Part shown: positions 8,458-18,123 of the stretch, in pieces
How the letters are laid out: each line of letters starts with the position of its first letter
How positions within the stretch are numbered: position 1 is the first letter of the stretch
NCBI RefSeq assembly: GCF_000512205.2
Contig: NZ_CP006644.1
Coordinates: 744,001-808,000 of the forward strand
Reading direction: 5' to 3'
DNA length: 64,000 nucleotides
Source of the DNA: Sphingomonas sanxanigenens DSM 19645 = NX02
GTDB lineage: Bacteria > Pseudomonadota > Alphaproteobacteria > Sphingomonadales > Sphingomonadaceae
Made by a program: the position numbers and the translations under genes
The notes under the pieces: model-generated
The model's database searches: none
What the model was told of the DNA's origin: nothing
Seen by the model: only the letters and a program-made list of their open reading frames with translations

Positions 8458-9800
8458 CAGTCGATGCGCGACGCCCGCATCAGCGCGCGCACCGCATCCG
8501 AATAGAACAAGGGCGGGATCGCGTCCGAATGTTCGAGGCCGCTTTCGGTGAGACGGATGGTGCCGGCCTGCGTGTCGGTCAGCCCCATCGCATCGAGCGT
8601 CGCGAAAGCGGCGAAGGCCTGTTCGGGCGTGCGGCCGAACAAGGCGGCGAAGCGCGCCGCGTCCAGCCCGTCGCGGTGGAGCAGCGACTTGAGCACGAAG
8701 CGCCGCATCGCCTCGTCCGGCGTCATCGCGATGCCGTGGTGGGCGTGGCGGAACGCCTGTTCGTCGCTCGCCGCGAACGCATCGAGAATGTCGAGCACGC
8801 CGCGCCGCGTCACCGCGTAGCGCGAGCTGTAATGCGCCGCCTGCGTATAGGATCGCGCGCCGGTGCCGAGCCCGAGCACGCCATCCTCCTGGCACGAAAA
8901 TTCGCTGTCTGCCGCCCCGCCGCCGCCCGCCACCGGCCGCCGGAACGCGCGCATCGAGACCTGCTCATAGCCTTCCGCCAGCAGCAGATCGCGCGCGGTG
9001 CGATAGAGGGTGCGGCGATGCTCGTCCTCCACCGACGCGCGCCGGTCGAGCCCGGTGCGCGCGCGGACATAGAGCGGGTAGAGGAACATCTCCTCGGGCG
9101 CCCAATCGAGCGCGCGGCGGATCGAGTGGGCGAGGCTTTCGGGCGTCTGGTTGGCGGCGCCATAGATCAGGTCGATGTTGAGCCGGCCGAAGCGGTGGGC
9201 GCGGATCGTGTCGAGCGCCTGCGCCACGCCCGCGGGGTCCTGCGGGCGCCCCATCGCGCGCGTTTCCGCCTCGATGAAGGATTGCACGCCGATCGAGATG
9301 CGGTCGAAGCCGCGTTCGGCGAGCAGCGCGATCGTCTCCGGCGTCGCCGTCTTGGGGGAGGTCTCGATGCCGGCGGATACGCGCGCGGGATCGCCGTTCA
9401 GCCGCGTCGCCACCCGATCGAGCAGGCGGCCGAGCGCCCGCGCGCCGAGCAAGGTCGGCGTGCCGCCGCCGATCGCCATCTGCACCGGGCTGACCGCGCC
9501 CAGCTCGTCGCGCGCCGCCTCGATCTGGCGGTCGAGCGCGGCGAGATAGTGTTCGGTGCGCGCATCATCGGGGTTGGCGGCGGTGAACAGGTTGCAGAAG
9601 CCGCAGCGCATCTCGCAGAACGGGATGTGCAGGTAGAGGAAGATGCGGTCCTTGCGCTCGCCCGCCCACAGGTCGCCCAGCCGCAGCGGGGCCGCGAAGC
9701 TGCGATAGGCGCTCTTGTGCGGATAGCCATAGGCATAATCCTGGTAGAGCGGGCCGAGATCGGCGGGCGTCGGGCGGGCCGATGTGGCGAGGCTGCTCAT
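8457..9800 (-). CDS. STM4012-family radical SAM protein (HemN-like)
   Basis: A 447-residue radical SAM protein of the HemN/coproporphyrinogen-dehydrogenase-like type. LHIPFCEMRCGFC gives Cys62, Cys66 and Cys69 for the 4Fe-4S cluster, followed by the GGGTPTLL SAM-binding turn and the RISIGVQSF strand typical of HemN-like enzymes. A C-terminal winged-helix-like region follows. Operon context separates it from heme synthesis: the neighbours are an STM4013-like hydrolase and an STM4011-like radical SAM enzyme. The start ATG overlaps the previous stop by four bases (ATGA). The substrate is unknown. Confidence 0.87.
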   Translation of the reverse strand: MSSLATSARPTPADLGPLYQDYAYGYPHKSAYRSFAAPLRLGDLWAGERKDRIFLYLHIPFCEMRCGFCNLFTAANPDDARTEHYLAALDRQIEAARDELGAVSPVQMAIGGGTPTLLGARALGRLLDRVATRLNGDPARVSAGIETSPKTATPETIALLAERGFDRISIGVQSFIEAETRAMGRPQDPAGVAQALDTIRAHRFGRLNIDLIYGAANQTPESLAHSIRRALDWAPEEMFLYPLYVRARTGLDRRASVEDEHRRTLYRTARDLLLAEGYEQVSMRAFRRPVAGGGGAADSEFSCQEDGVLGLGTGARSYTQAAHYSSRYAVTRRGVLDILDAFAASDEQAFRHAHHGIAMTPDEAMRRFVLKSLLHRDGLDAARFAALFGRTPEQAFAAFATLDAMGLTDTQAGTIRLTESGLEHSDAIPPLFYSDAVRALMRASRID

Positions 9801-10639
9801 GCGGCCACCCTCACGCGCTGCGGCAGGAGGGTCTGCGCATAGGGCACCTCCCACACCGCGGGGTGGCCGATGCGGTGGCCCTGATAGCCATCCTCGCCGA
9901 AGGTGGTGCCGTGATCCGAACAGAGGATCGCCAGCACCGGCGCGCGCGCCTGCAGCGCGGCGAACAGCGCCGGCAACTGCCGGTCGACCGCGGCCAGCGC
10001 AGCGCGCTGGCTCTCGGCGGAATCCTGCTGACCGGCGCCGCGATAGAAATGATGGGGCGGGTGGCAGGCGGCGATGTTGACGAACAGGAACAGGCGCCGG
10101 TCCGCCGGCTGCGCGGCGATCCGCGCAACGGCACAGCCGATCTGGTTGGCGGCGGAGTCGCGGCAGGCGACGCCGAGATCCTCGTCCCACCAACTTTCGT
10201 CGAACAGGCCGGGCAGCACCGATCCCAGCGGCGAGCGCTTGTTGAAGAAGCCGGTGCCGCCGATGCAGACCGTGCGATAGCCATGGCCGGCGAAGCCCGA
10301 GACGATGTCCGGCGTGTCGAACACCAAGGTGCCGCCGCCGGTGGTCTCGCTGCCGGGGAAGCGCGCGGCGAACAGCCGGTGATGCGCGGCCGGGTCGGCC
10401 TCGCGCGGGGCGGCGGGGGTGGGGAGGAAGCCGGCGAAAAAGGCCTGGTGCGCGGCGAAGGTGAAGCTGGCCGGCGAATGGCGCTTCTCCCAGCCGCCAC
10501 CGGGCAGGATCGCGGCGAGGTTGGGCGTCTCGCCCGCGGCGAGCGCCTGCGCGGCGACGTCGAAGCGCAGCGTGTCGAACGTCATCAGCAGCAGGTCATG
10601 CGTGCCGAGGCAGGCGGCGGCGTCGATCCTCATCGTCAT
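9797..10639 (-). CDS. STM4013-family hydrolase (sulfatase/alkaline phosphatase fold)
   Basis: A 280-residue protein with the metal-site pattern of the alkaline phosphatase superfamily: an early aspartate in LLMTFDTLRFD and a late SDHG motif (CSDHGTTFGEDGY), followed by GHRIGHP, which supplies a histidine. A serine/threonine cluster (SPASFTFAAH) lies where the nucleophile of sulfatases usually sits. It is shorter than true sulfatases and has no signal peptide, so it should act in the cytoplasm. It overlaps both operon neighbours by four bases. The name follows the STM4013/SEN3800 family; the reaction is not known. Confidence 0.82.
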   Translation of the reverse strand: MTMRIDAAACLGTHDLLLMTFDTLRFDVAAQALAAGETPNLAAILPGGGWEKRHSPASFTFAAHQAFFAGFLPTPAAPREADPAAHHRLFAARFPGSETTGGGTLVFDTPDIVSGFAGHGYRTVCIGGTGFFNKRSPLGSVLPGLFDESWWDEDLGVACRDSAANQIGCAVARIAAQPADRRLFLFVNIAACHPPHHFYRGAGQQDSAESQRAALAAVDRQLPALFAALQARAPVLAILCSDHGTTFGEDGYQGHRIGHPAVWEVPYAQTLLPQRVRVAA

Positions 10640-11757
10640 GCCGCATCCCGTGCCGGGCAGGCGGCGCGCGCGTCAAGCCGGGCGCGGATGCGCTCCACCT
10701 GCGCCTCGTGCGGGGAGAGGCCGCCGATGCTGAGATCCTTCACGAAATCGCCGAAGATATTGGCCTCCAGCACGGCGTGGCGACGGCCGTCGGCGAGCAC
10801 CGCGATGTCGATGCCGAGCGCATGGCTGGCGGGGAAGGCGGCTGCGGCTGCGCGCGCGGTGTCGAGCACCGCCGCCCACGCCGCCACGCCGATGCGCGCG
10901 ACCAACGGCGCCACCGGACCACGATCGCCGCCGAGATGGAGGTTGGTCATCGGATGCCGGCTGGTCCTGAGCACGGGATAGATCGCGCCGCCTTCCACCA
11001 GCACCAGCCGCAGGTCGGCGACGCGGCCGGCGATACCGATCTTGGGCAGCCACGCCTCGACGTGCAGGCCGAGCGGCGCGAGCCGGTCGACCAACGCGGC
11101 GATGGCGGCGCGATCGGTGAGGCGCCGGACGGCGCGGGTGGCGTGGAGGCGGCCCTGGTCGTCGCACACCGCAGTGGTTACCGCCTGCCAGCGATCGCCG
11201 GCGCGGGCGAGCGCGACCATTCCCGCCGCCGCCGAACCATGGCGCAGCTTGACGAATACGCGAGCGGTGCCGGTGGCCGCCATCGCCGCGGTGAGCGCGT
11301 CGAAGCCGGCGATGTCGGGGAGGACGGTCGGGGTCGGGATGCCCGCGGCGGCGAGGCGGGCGAGCGTGGCGCTCTTGTCGAAGGCCAGCGCGGCATCGGC
11401 GGCGGATGTGGAGATCAGCGCGCCCTGGGTGGCGGTGATCGCCTCCGCCGTCGCGATGCCGGCGACGATGCCGGCGGCAAGCCCGCTGGGCGCGCCGATC
11501 GCACCCCCGGCGAGCGCAGCTTCGTCCTGCGGGGCGCCCGCGGCGCGATAGAGCGCGGCGAGCGCGGCGGGATCCTGATCGGGGCTGTCGATGCGGAGGT
11601 AGCTGCCGGGCGTTAGCATCTCGGCCAGCCGTGCCGGACTCGAAAGGAAGTCCGTCCACGAAAGGGTGCGCGGAAGGGCGCCGGTGCGGGCGAGGCAGGC
11701 GGCAGCGAAGGCGTCGCGCCGGGGGCCACTGGCCGGACCGAGGGTGATGATGGTCAC
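10636..11757 (-). CDS. STM4014-family ATP-grasp-like protein
   Basis: A 373-residue protein with ATP-grasp-like features: a central-domain entry (DKSATLARLAAAGIPTPTVL), a lysine strand (ARVFVKLRHGSAAAGM) that would hold ATP phosphates, and a metal-binding end (HAVLEANIFGDF) similar to the E-x-N motif of ligases. ATP-grasp enzymes join a carboxylate to an amine or thiol, so a ligation step in the STM401x pathway is a reasonable inference. Its stop overlaps the start of the hydrolase gene by four bases. Upstream, 171 bases with palindromic repeats separate it from the LRR-like gene. Confidence 0.8.
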   Translation of the reverse strand: MTIITLGPASGPRRDAFAAACLARTGALPRTLSWTDFLSSPARLAEMLTPGSYLRIDSPDQDPAALAALYRAAGAPQDEAALAGGAIGAPSGLAAGIVAGIATAEAITATQGALISTSAADAALAFDKSATLARLAAAGIPTPTVLPDIAGFDALTAAMAATGTARVFVKLRHGSAAAGMVALARAGDRWQAVTTAVCDDQGRLHATRAVRRLTDRAAIAALVDRLAPLGLHVEAWLPKIGIAGRVADLRLVLVEGGAIYPVLRTSRHPMTNLHLGGDRGPVAPLVARIGVAAWAAVLDTARAAAAAFPASHALGIDIAVLADGRRHAVLEANIFGDFVKDLSIGGLSPHEAQVERIRARLDARAACPARDAA

Positions 11758-11775
11758 TTTGGAAGCGGCTTTATT

Positions 11776-11926
11776 CTAGCCCCTCCCCTTCAGGGGAGGC
11801 GAAGGGGTGGGGAAGCGACGACGGGGGCTCAACGCCCCCGTTGGCGCTGTTTCCGGCTTTGCCGGACGCTCGCTGCGCTCGCCTCCACCCCAACCCTTCC
11901 TCCAAAGAGGAGGGGCCGAGACACCT
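11776..11926. repeat. Composite palindromic repeat inside the STM401x operon
   Basis: Noncoding stretch with at least four hairpins in series: CCTCCCCT/AGGGGAGG (11782-11799), CGGGGGC/GCCCCCG (11822-11840), TCCGGC-TTT-GCCGGA (11852-11866), and CCTCC/GGAGG near 11898-11912. It also contains a GCTCGCTGCGCTCGC symmetry. It fills the gap between the STM4015-like and STM4014-like genes, so the operon is transcribed through it or is split here. The first stem shares its core with the hairpins at 5251, 14851 and 22417. Confidence 0.6.
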
Positions 11927-11928
11927 TC

Positions 11929-12861
11929 TCACTCCGAAACCGCGATATAGAAATGCGGCTTCCCGTCCCAATCATCCGGCTTCTGCGGGTCTTCCGCCAC
12001 CAGGTTCGGCGTTGCCGCGCGCAGTTCCGCGACCACCGGTTCGGAGACATAGTGGAACGAGATGTCCAGCTTCTCCAGCCGGCCGAGCTTGCCCGAACCG
12101 ATCAGCGCGCGCGCGCCGTCGTCGCTGAGCGTGCCCATCGACAGGTCCAGCGTCTTGATGCGGTCGAGGATCGGCGCGGTCGCCAGCGCCTCGGCCAGCG
12201 CGTCGCTATATTCGCTGTTGCGCAGCGCCAGCGTTTCGAGCTGCGGGAACAGCTTGCCCTCAAGCAGATCGGCGAAGTCGGCGACCGAGGTGTCGGCGCC
12301 ATAGTCGTCGGAGCCCAGCCACAGTTCGAAATGGCGGATCGGCGCTTCGGCCGCCAGCGCCTCGCGCGCCACCGTCGCGGCGAGGCCGCCGGTCTCGACC
12401 GCGAGGATCTGAAGCGCCGGATGCGTGATCGTGCCGAGCGACAGCTTGTTGCCGCCGCGCACGCGGAACTCGGTGAGGCGCGGGAAGGCGGCCCAGATCG
12501 CGGCGTAGCTGTCCTGCTCGATCCAGGAAATCTCATTCTCTTCGGAAATGATGTCGCCGAAGAAGAGCGCGGAGAGGTTGGGGAATTTGTCGCGATTGGC
12601 GACCAGCGCCTCGATCGCGCGCGCGGGGTTGACCTCATAGGTCTCGCCATTTTCCGCCCACAGCCCGAAGACGAGCGCTTCCGTCGCGGCGACGCCCGGC
12701 TCCTTCAACAGCAGTTCGAGCAGGTCGGTCAGGCTGTGCTCGCCATCATAGACGCAGCGCAGGCGGGGCGCGGTCGCGGCGAAATCCTTGATGTCGCCGG
12801 GCTCGTTGAAATCCGCCACCGGCTTCCCGGCGAAGTGCGTCAAGTTGCTGTGAACCGTCAT
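11929..12861 (-). CDS. STM4015-family leucine-rich-repeat-like protein
   Basis: A 310-residue cytoplasmic protein. The opening ([10 protein letters not shown]) is the signature start of the STM4015 family. The second half contains irregular leucine-rich repeats (for example [19 protein letters not shown] and [19 protein letters not shown]). These form a curved binding surface rather than a catalytic site, so it may present a substrate or partner to the enzymes encoded downstream. ATG 12861 is preferred over 12879 because GGAG lies five bases upstream. It is the first gene of the operon and diverges from the SulP gene over 401 bases. Confidence 0.83.
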   Translation of the reverse strand: MTVHSNLTHFAGKPVADFNEPGDIKDFAATAPRLRCVYDGEHSLTDLLELLLKEPGVAATEALVFGLWAENGETYEVNPARAIEALVANRDKFPNLSALFFGDIISEENEISWIEQDSYAAIWAAFPRLTEFRVRGGNKLSLGTITHPALQILAVETGGLAATVAREALAAEAPIRHFELWLGSDDYGADTSVADFADLLEGKLFPQLETLALRNSEYSDALAEALATAPILDRIKTLDLSMGTLSDDGARALIGSGKLGRLEKLDISFHYVSEPVVAELRAATPNLVAEDPQKPDDWDGKPHFYIAVSE

Positions 12862-13262
12862 GAATCTCCGCTCCACCAATGTTGTCGGGCGGCAGGTGGA
12901 CGGGTGCAGCGGGCGCTGTCAACGACGGTACGATGACATGCGCCGGATCGGGCATGGGGCGAGATGGCCATGGCCGATGGCCGTGGGGAGATGTCGGCGA
13001 TCCCGTCGCCCTCCGGATCGCGGACATGGGCGGCGCGGACCCCCTTGCCACGCTGCTGGCGATCATCCACCCCCTTGCCCGAACCCCGCATCCCCCGCTA
13101 AGCGCCGCACCATTCGCAAGGACCCGGTGAGATTCCGGGTGGCTCTTCCGGCCGCCGATCCGCCGGACAACGCAAGGCGCCGCACCGGCGCCGCAGGCCC
13201 ATCCGAGAACCGATATCGATCGTGCGGGCGCGTGCGCCTGCCGGGTGGGCGACGTGGTGGAC
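12862..13262 (+). other. Divergent intergenic region with structured SulP leader
   Basis: The 401 bases between the STM4015-like and SulP genes hold no convincing gene. The part nearest SulP contains two good hairpins in the plus-strand RNA: ACCCGG/CCGGGT at 13122-13140 and GGCGCC/GGCGCC at 13176-13192. A structured 5' leader controlling the transporter is possible. The candidate sul1 RNA motif has been described upstream of alphaproteobacterial sulfate transporters, but I could not match its consensus here. Promoters for both directions should lie here and were not resolved. Confidence 0.4.
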
Positions 13263-14759
13263 ATGGCAGACAGTATCAATCGACAGGCGAACACATGGTT
13301 CGCGGGCGCCGAAGGCATCAGGCGCGACGTTCTGGCGGGCATCGTCGTCGCGCTCGCGCTGATTCCCGAGGCGATCGGCTTTTCGATCATTGCCGGTGTC
13401 GACCCGCGCGTCGGGCTCTATGCGTCGGTGGCGATCGCGGTGACGATCGCCTTTCTCGGCGGGCGGCCGGGGATGATTTCCGCCGCCACCGCCGCGGTCG
13501 CGGTGCTGGTGGGGCCGCTGGTGCGCGATCATGGCGTCGACTATCTCTTCGCCGCGACGATCCTCATGGGGTTGATCCAGATCGTCGCGGGGCTGCTGCG
13601 GCTGGACCTGCTGATGCAGTTCGTCTCGCGATCGGTGATCACCGGCTTCGTCAATGCGTTGGCGATCCTGATCTTCATGGCGCAACTGCCGCAACTGATC
13701 GACGTCGGCTGGCAGACCTATGCGCTGGTCGCCGCCGGCCTTGCGATCATCTATCTCTTTCCGCGGCTGACGAAGGCGGTGCCCTCGCCGCTCGTCGCGA
13801 TCCTCGTGCTGAGCGCGGTCGGCATCGGCTTCGCGCTGCCGGTCAACACGGTGGGCGACATGGGCGCGCTGCCGCAGGGGCTGCCCAGCCTGGTGCTGCC
13901 GCAGGTTCCGCTCAATTGGGAAACGCTGCGCATCATCGCGCCTTACTCGCTGACGATGACTGCGGTCGGGCTGCTCGAATCGCTGCTCACCGCGCAGATC
14001 GTCGACGACATGACCGATACGGACAGCGACAAGAAGCGCGAATGCATGGGGCAGGGCGGTGCCAACATCGTCTCGGCATTGTTCGGCGGCATGGGCGGTT
14101 GCGCGATGATCGGCCAGTCGGTGATCAACGTCACCTCCGGCGGGCGCGGGCGGCTGTCGACCCTGGTCGCGGGCGCTTTCCTGCTGTTCCTGCTCGCGGT
14201 GCTGGGGCCGTGGGTCGGGCGGATCCCGATGCCGGCGCTGGTCGCGGTGATGATCATGGTCTCGATCGGCACCTTCAGCTGGAATTCGATCGCCAATCTG
14301 CGGCGCCACCCGCCGACCTCGTCGATCGTGATGCTGGTGACGGTGGCGGTGGTCGTCGCCACGCAGGATCTGGCGCGCGGCGTGCTGGCGGGGGTGCTGC
14401 TGTCCGGCATCTTCTTCGCGGGCAAGGTACAGCGCATGTTCGCGGTGGAGCGCAGCCTCGACGCGGACGGCGCCACCGCGCGCTATCGCGTGACCGGCCA
14501 GATCTTCTTCGCCTCGGTCGACCGCTTCACCCGCGCCTTCCACGCCGAAGACAGCGCGCGCGCGGTGGTGATCGACGTTTCCGCCGCCCATTTCTGGGAC
14601 ATTTCGGGCGTGGCCGCGCTCGACCGCATCGTCGCCCGCCTGCGCCGCGACGGCCGCACGGTCGAGGTCATCGGCTACAACCGCGCAAGCGCCGACATCG
14701 TCGACCGCTTCGCGCTGCACGACAAGACCGGGGTGGAGACGGGCGCGGTGCCGCACTGA
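13263..14759 (+). CDS. SulP family anion (sulfate-type) transporter
   Basis: Inner-membrane transporter of about 498 residues. Ten or more hydrophobic segments follow a start typical of SulP/SLC26 proteins ([22 protein letters not shown], in two parts). The C-terminal 100 residues form a STAS domain ([22 protein letters not shown]). It should move sulfate or another small anion such as bicarbonate; the substrate is not fixed by sequence. The ATG at 13263 is chosen; a GTG at 13245 would add six residues. A structured leader precedes it and a double hairpin follows it. Confidence 0.88.
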   Translation: MADSINRQANTWFAGAEGIRRDVLAGIVVALALIPEAIGFSIIAGVDPRVGLYASVAIAVTIAFLGGRPGMISAATAAVAVLVGPLVRDHGVDYLFAATILMGLIQIVAGLLRLDLLMQFVSRSVITGFVNALAILIFMAQLPQLIDVGWQTYALVAAGLAIIYLFPRLTKAVPSPLVAILVLSAVGIGFALPVNTVGDMGALPQGLPSLVLPQVPLNWETLRIIAPYSLTMTAVGLLESLLTAQIVDDMTDTDSDKKRECMGQGGANIVSALFGGMGGCAMIGQSVINVTSGGRGRLSTLVAGAFLLFLLAVLGPWVGRIPMPALVAVMIMVSIGTFSWNSIANLRRHPPTSSIVMLVTVAVVVATQDLARGVLAGVLLSGIFFAGKVQRMFAVERSLDADGATARYRVTGQIFFASVDRFTRAFHAEDSARAVVIDVSAAHFWDISGVAALDRIVARLRRDGRTVEVIGYNRASADIVDRFALHDKTGVETGAVPH

Positions 14760-14826
14760 GGGGGGATGGATCGAAACCGTCGCCTCGAACACCGAGCGAT
14801 CAGTTTGCTTCGGCGCCGGCCCCTCC

Positions 14827-14877
14827 ACCATTTGCTGCGCAAATGGTCCCCCTCCCCGACGCTGTGCGCCGGGGAGG
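14827..14877. repeat. Double hairpin between convergent genes
   Basis: Two stems in series: ACCATTTGC-TGC-GCAAATGGT (14827-14847) and CCTCCCCG/CGGGGAGG (14851-14858 and 14870-14877). They lie between the SulP stop and the stop of the convergent TonB receptor. Without a T-run they would be unusual terminators, but they could end both transcripts. The second stem belongs to the dispersed family also seen at 5251 and 22417. Confidence 0.6.
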
Positions 14878-14892
14878 AGAAATGCCTTCGTC

Positions 14893-17766
14893 CTACAGCC
14901 CGTAGGACAGCCGGATATAGCCGAAGCGACCCGGGATATCGTAGGTCGTCGGATCATAATTGTTCAGGCTGCACGAGAAGCAGGCCGGCGGATCCTTGTC
15001 GAACACATTGTTGATGCCCGCGGTCAGCGCCATTTTCGAGTCGAGCCAGCTCGGGCGGAACTGGAGCTGGACGTCGCCGTAGAAGCGGCTGCTCAGCGTG
15101 TTGTCTGCGGAGATTTCGTCGACATCGTCGATATAGCGGCCGGTGAAGGCGGCGGTGACCGGGCCGACCGTCCAGTCGACGGTGGCGAGGCCCTTGAAGC
15201 GCGGATAGGCCTGGTCGGGCGAGCCGCGTTCGGTGCCGCGATATTCGGTCACCGTCTCGCCGTCGGTCGAGGGTACCGTCTCACGATAGTTGAGCAGGTA
15301 ATTGCCCGAGACATAGAGGCCGAACTGGCCGGCGCCGGTCTCCGTCGTGCGCATCGTCAAGGTGAAGTCGATGCCCTTGGTGCGGATGCCGCCGGTGTTG
15401 AGCAACTGGCCGTTGATGCCCGAGATGAAGCCCGCCGGGGTGCGCGTCACCGCCGCGCAGCTCAGCGCGTCGCCGGTCTCGGCGCAGCGGCTCAGCAGCA
15501 CCTGCGCGGGGATCGAGTTGATCGCGTCCTTCACCTTCACGTCGAAATAATTGACCTCGAGGCTGAGCGCGCTGAACACGCCGCCCTGCACCCAGCGCGG
15601 GCTGTAGACGCCGCCGAACAGCAGGGTGCGCGCGGTCTCCGGCTCGAGCTCGGTATTGCCGCCGGTGAACACCGGCAGCTGGCCGCCCTGCGGCTCCGCA
15701 TAGCTGCCGTTCGCCGGCACGCCATTGGCGATGCAGTTCTGCCGCACCGTGGCGTTGCCCGGGAACTGGCCGCCGGCGGCGCTGGTGCAGGGATCGTCGA
15801 TCGACGCGTCGAAGCGCGAGCGCGCGCCGAACAGTTCGCCGATCGAGGGCGCGCGCAGGCTTTCCGCATATTGACCGCGCAGCAGCAGGTCGCTGACGGG
15901 CTTCCACAGCGCGCCGCCGCTGAAGGTGGTGTTGCTGCCGAAGGTGGAATAGTTCGAATGGCGTGCCGCGCCGTTCAGTTCGAACGAGTAGATCGCGGGA
16001 ATGTCGCGCAGCAGCGGCAGGCGGACTTCGCCATAGACCTCGTCCACGTTGAACTTGCCCGCAGCCGCCTGCGCCGGAATGTCCGAGCTGAAGCCGGCCT
16101 GCGTCACCGGATCGGGGGTGAAGCTGCCGAACTGGTAGCGATGCTCGTAACCGATCGCGATGCCGACCGGGCCGCCGGGCAGGTCGAACAACTCGCCCGA
16201 CAGGTTGGCGGTATAGTCATGCAGTTCCTGGCGGCTGCTGTTCTTCTCGTCGAAGCCCACGAACGCCAGCATTTCCGGCGTGACCGAGCCGAGCCCGCCG
16301 AAGATGTTGAACGGCACGCAGGCGCCGGTGCAATCGCTGATCGGGCCCAGCGCCTGCTGCAGGCGCTGCGAATTGACGTTGCCGGTGAACACCTGCTTGG
16401 CATCGTTGAAGCCGAACACCGCGCTCGCATCCCAATACCAGGTGCGGCCCAGCATCTCGAACTTGCCGTCGAGCGTGCCGGTGAGCGACATGGTGTTCAC
16501 CTGCTGGCTGTAGGTGCGCTGCCCCGCCTCGACCAGCCGGCGATAGATGCCCGAGAGATTGCCGTTCTCACGCGACAAGGTGACGCCGAACGGGTTGTAG
16601 GGGTTGGTCGCGTCGATCGAGATGAAGTCGAGCAGGTTGCCGTTGCCGACGTCCGGCCCCACGCCCAGCGGCAGGAAGGCCGCCTGGTTCTGCGAGTTGC
16701 GGCGGTTGTAGACCGCCTTCACGCTGAGGTTCAGCGCATCCGAGAATTCGGCGCGGCTGTTGATGAAGCCGCCATAACGCTCGACCGGGGTGAGGAAATA
16801 GTTGAACGGCGCGAAGTTGAACCGGTCCGCCGCGCCGAAGGACTTGAAGTCGCCGCCGACCAGGCTCGGATCGTAATTGGGCGTGCCCGCCACCGGACCC
16901 TTCAGGGTCAGGCTGCGGCCCAGCACGTCGAAGCGGCCGAGCGGGGTGAAGCTGGAACAGCCGCCGACCGGATCGGTGCAGCTCGTCTGGCCGGGGTTGG
17001 GGAATTGCGAGATGCTGCGATCGGAGGCGCGCACCGACTGCTGCTTGGTGTAATAGGCGCCGGCGACCATGCGCACGCCTTCACCGCGCACGCCGTAGCT
17101 GAGCTGGTAATCCTGGGTCTCGCCATCGCCATCGCCCAGATACTGGCCATATTGTGCGCTGGCCTTCAGCCCATCCTGGTTGGACTTGGTGATGATGTTG
17201 ACCACGCCGGCGATCGCATCCGAGCCATATTGCGGCGACGCGCCGGACTGGAGCACTTCGATGCGCTCGATCATGTTGGTGGGGATCGAATTGAGGTCGA
17301 CGCTGGCGGGGATGCCGCTTGCCGAGGCGCCGTTCACCCAGCGCAGGCCATCGACCAGCACCAATGTGCGCTTGGGGCCGAGATAGCGCAGGTCGAGCAC
17401 CGCGGAGCCGGCGCCGACGCCGCCGCCATCCGGCGGGTTGCCGAAATTGCCCGAATTGTTGAACTTGGAGTTGAGGCCGCCCGAGCTGGCCGGAAGCCGC
17501 TGCAGCACGTCCGCGATCGAGGCGAGGCCGGTGCGCGCGATGCTTTCGCCGTCGAGGCTGACGACGGGGGAGGGCTGGTCGAGCGGGCTGCGGCGGATGC
17601 GCGATCCGGTGACGATGATATCGTCGCCGTCGTTCAGCGCAGCGTCCGCCTGCGCCGCTTCGCCCGCCTCCGCGCTCGTGCCGACCGTCTGCGCGGCGGC
17701 CGGGCTGGTCCATATCGTGATCGCAAGTGCCGAGGCTGCTACGCTACACGCCAAACTCGCTTTCAT
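14893..17766 (-). CDS. TonB-dependent receptor, large
   Basis: Outer-membrane receptor of 957 residues. The signal peptide ends near SPAAAQ (residue 26). A TonB-box-like [10 protein letters not shown], a plug ([53 protein letters not shown]) and a long barrel ending in LSYGL follow. Such plugs are typical of the nutrient-type receptors expanded in sphingomonads (saccharide, peptide or other organics), not of siderophore receptors. Cysteine pairs occur in extracellular-loop regions. SD AAGGGAG lies seven bases before ATG 17766. It stands alone; no linked degradation gene gives the ligand. Confidence 0.9.
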   Translation of the reverse strand: MKASLACSVAASALAITIWTSPAAAQTVGTSAEAGEAAQADAALNDGDDIIVTGSRIRRSPLDQPSPVVSLDGESIARTGLASIADVLQRLPASSGGLNSKFNNSGNFGNPPDGGGVGAGSAVLDLRYLGPKRTLVLVDGLRWVNGASASGIPASVDLNSIPTNMIERIEVLQSGASPQYGSDAIAGVVNIITKSNQDGLKASAQYGQYLGDGDGETQDYQLSYGVRGEGVRMVAGAYYTKQQSVRASDRSISQFPNPGQTSCTDPVGGCSSFTPLGRFDVLGRSLTLKGPVAGTPNYDPSLVGGDFKSFGAADRFNFAPFNYFLTPVERYGGFINSRAEFSDALNLSVKAVYNRRNSQNQAAFLPLGVGPDVGNGNLLDFISIDATNPYNPFGVTLSRENGNLSGIYRRLVEAGQRTYSQQVNTMSLTGTLDGKFEMLGRTWYWDASAVFGFNDAKQVFTGNVNSQRLQQALGPISDCTGACVPFNIFGGLGSVTPEMLAFVGFDEKNSSRQELHDYTANLSGELFDLPGGPVGIAIGYEHRYQFGSFTPDPVTQAGFSSDIPAQAAAGKFNVDEVYGEVRLPLLRDIPAIYSFELNGAARHSNYSTFGSNTTFSGGALWKPVSDLLLRGQYAESLRAPSIGELFGARSRFDASIDDPCTSAAGGQFPGNATVRQNCIANGVPANGSYAEPQGGQLPVFTGGNTELEPETARTLLFGGVYSPRWVQGGVFSALSLEVNYFDVKVKDAINSIPAQVLLSRCAETGDALSCAAVTRTPAGFISGINGQLLNTGGIRTKGIDFTLTMRTTETGAGQFGLYVSGNYLLNYRETVPSTDGETVTEYRGTERGSPDQAYPRFKGLATVDWTVGPVTAAFTGRYIDDVDEISADNTLSSRFYGDVQLQFRPSWLDSKMALTAGINNVFDKDPPACFSCSLNNYDPTTYDIPGRFGYIRLSYGL

Positions 17767-18123
17767 CGTTGCGCTCCCTTTTTGCTATGCCTGATGCTGA
17801 TTTCTCGGACGGTCAGGAGAACAGCCGCAAATTCATTACGCAAGCGGCTTTGCTGCAGTCGCAAAATAGTTCGTGACAACTGTGGCGCTTCTGCAACGTA
17901 AGGCGAATAATCAGGTGAATTCGGTTGTAATTATTTGGCAGCCGATCGAATATTTGCGCAAGTTCAAGATCATCCCCTTCAAGGCGGAAAGGCGCCGACA
18001 TATGGCAATTTCGCACCCGTTCGTCGTTCCGGTGCCGCGTTGCGAAAGCCTGTTTCGCACGGGGTAGCCGATTTCGCGTTCGGACGGCGGTGGCTGGAGG
18101 TTGCGCCTCCGGGCGGCAGGCCT
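17767..18123. other. Divergent promoter region, AT-rich
   Basis: The 357 bases between the TonB receptor and the HAD gene are AT-rich around 17830-17960, as expected for promoters in both directions, but no clear -35/-10 pair could be fixed. There is a small hairpin (TGCGAAA/TTTCGCA, 18041-18059) and a GGAGG/CCTCC stem just before the HAD start. No convincing gene is present. Confidence 0.4.

Noticed and set aside
7522-8895. Longer version of the STM4011-like protein (457 residues)
   Set aside because: The extra N-terminus is arginine-rich and lies over the upstream gene; ATG 8457 gives the natural family start.
13122-13192. Cobalamin riboswitch before SulP
   Set aside because: GGTGA...CC resembles part of the B12 box but the rest of the core is missing.
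12860-14905. 681-residue plus-strand frame over the SulP region
   Set aside because: Arginine/glycine-rich translation in a different frame from the well-supported SulP gene.
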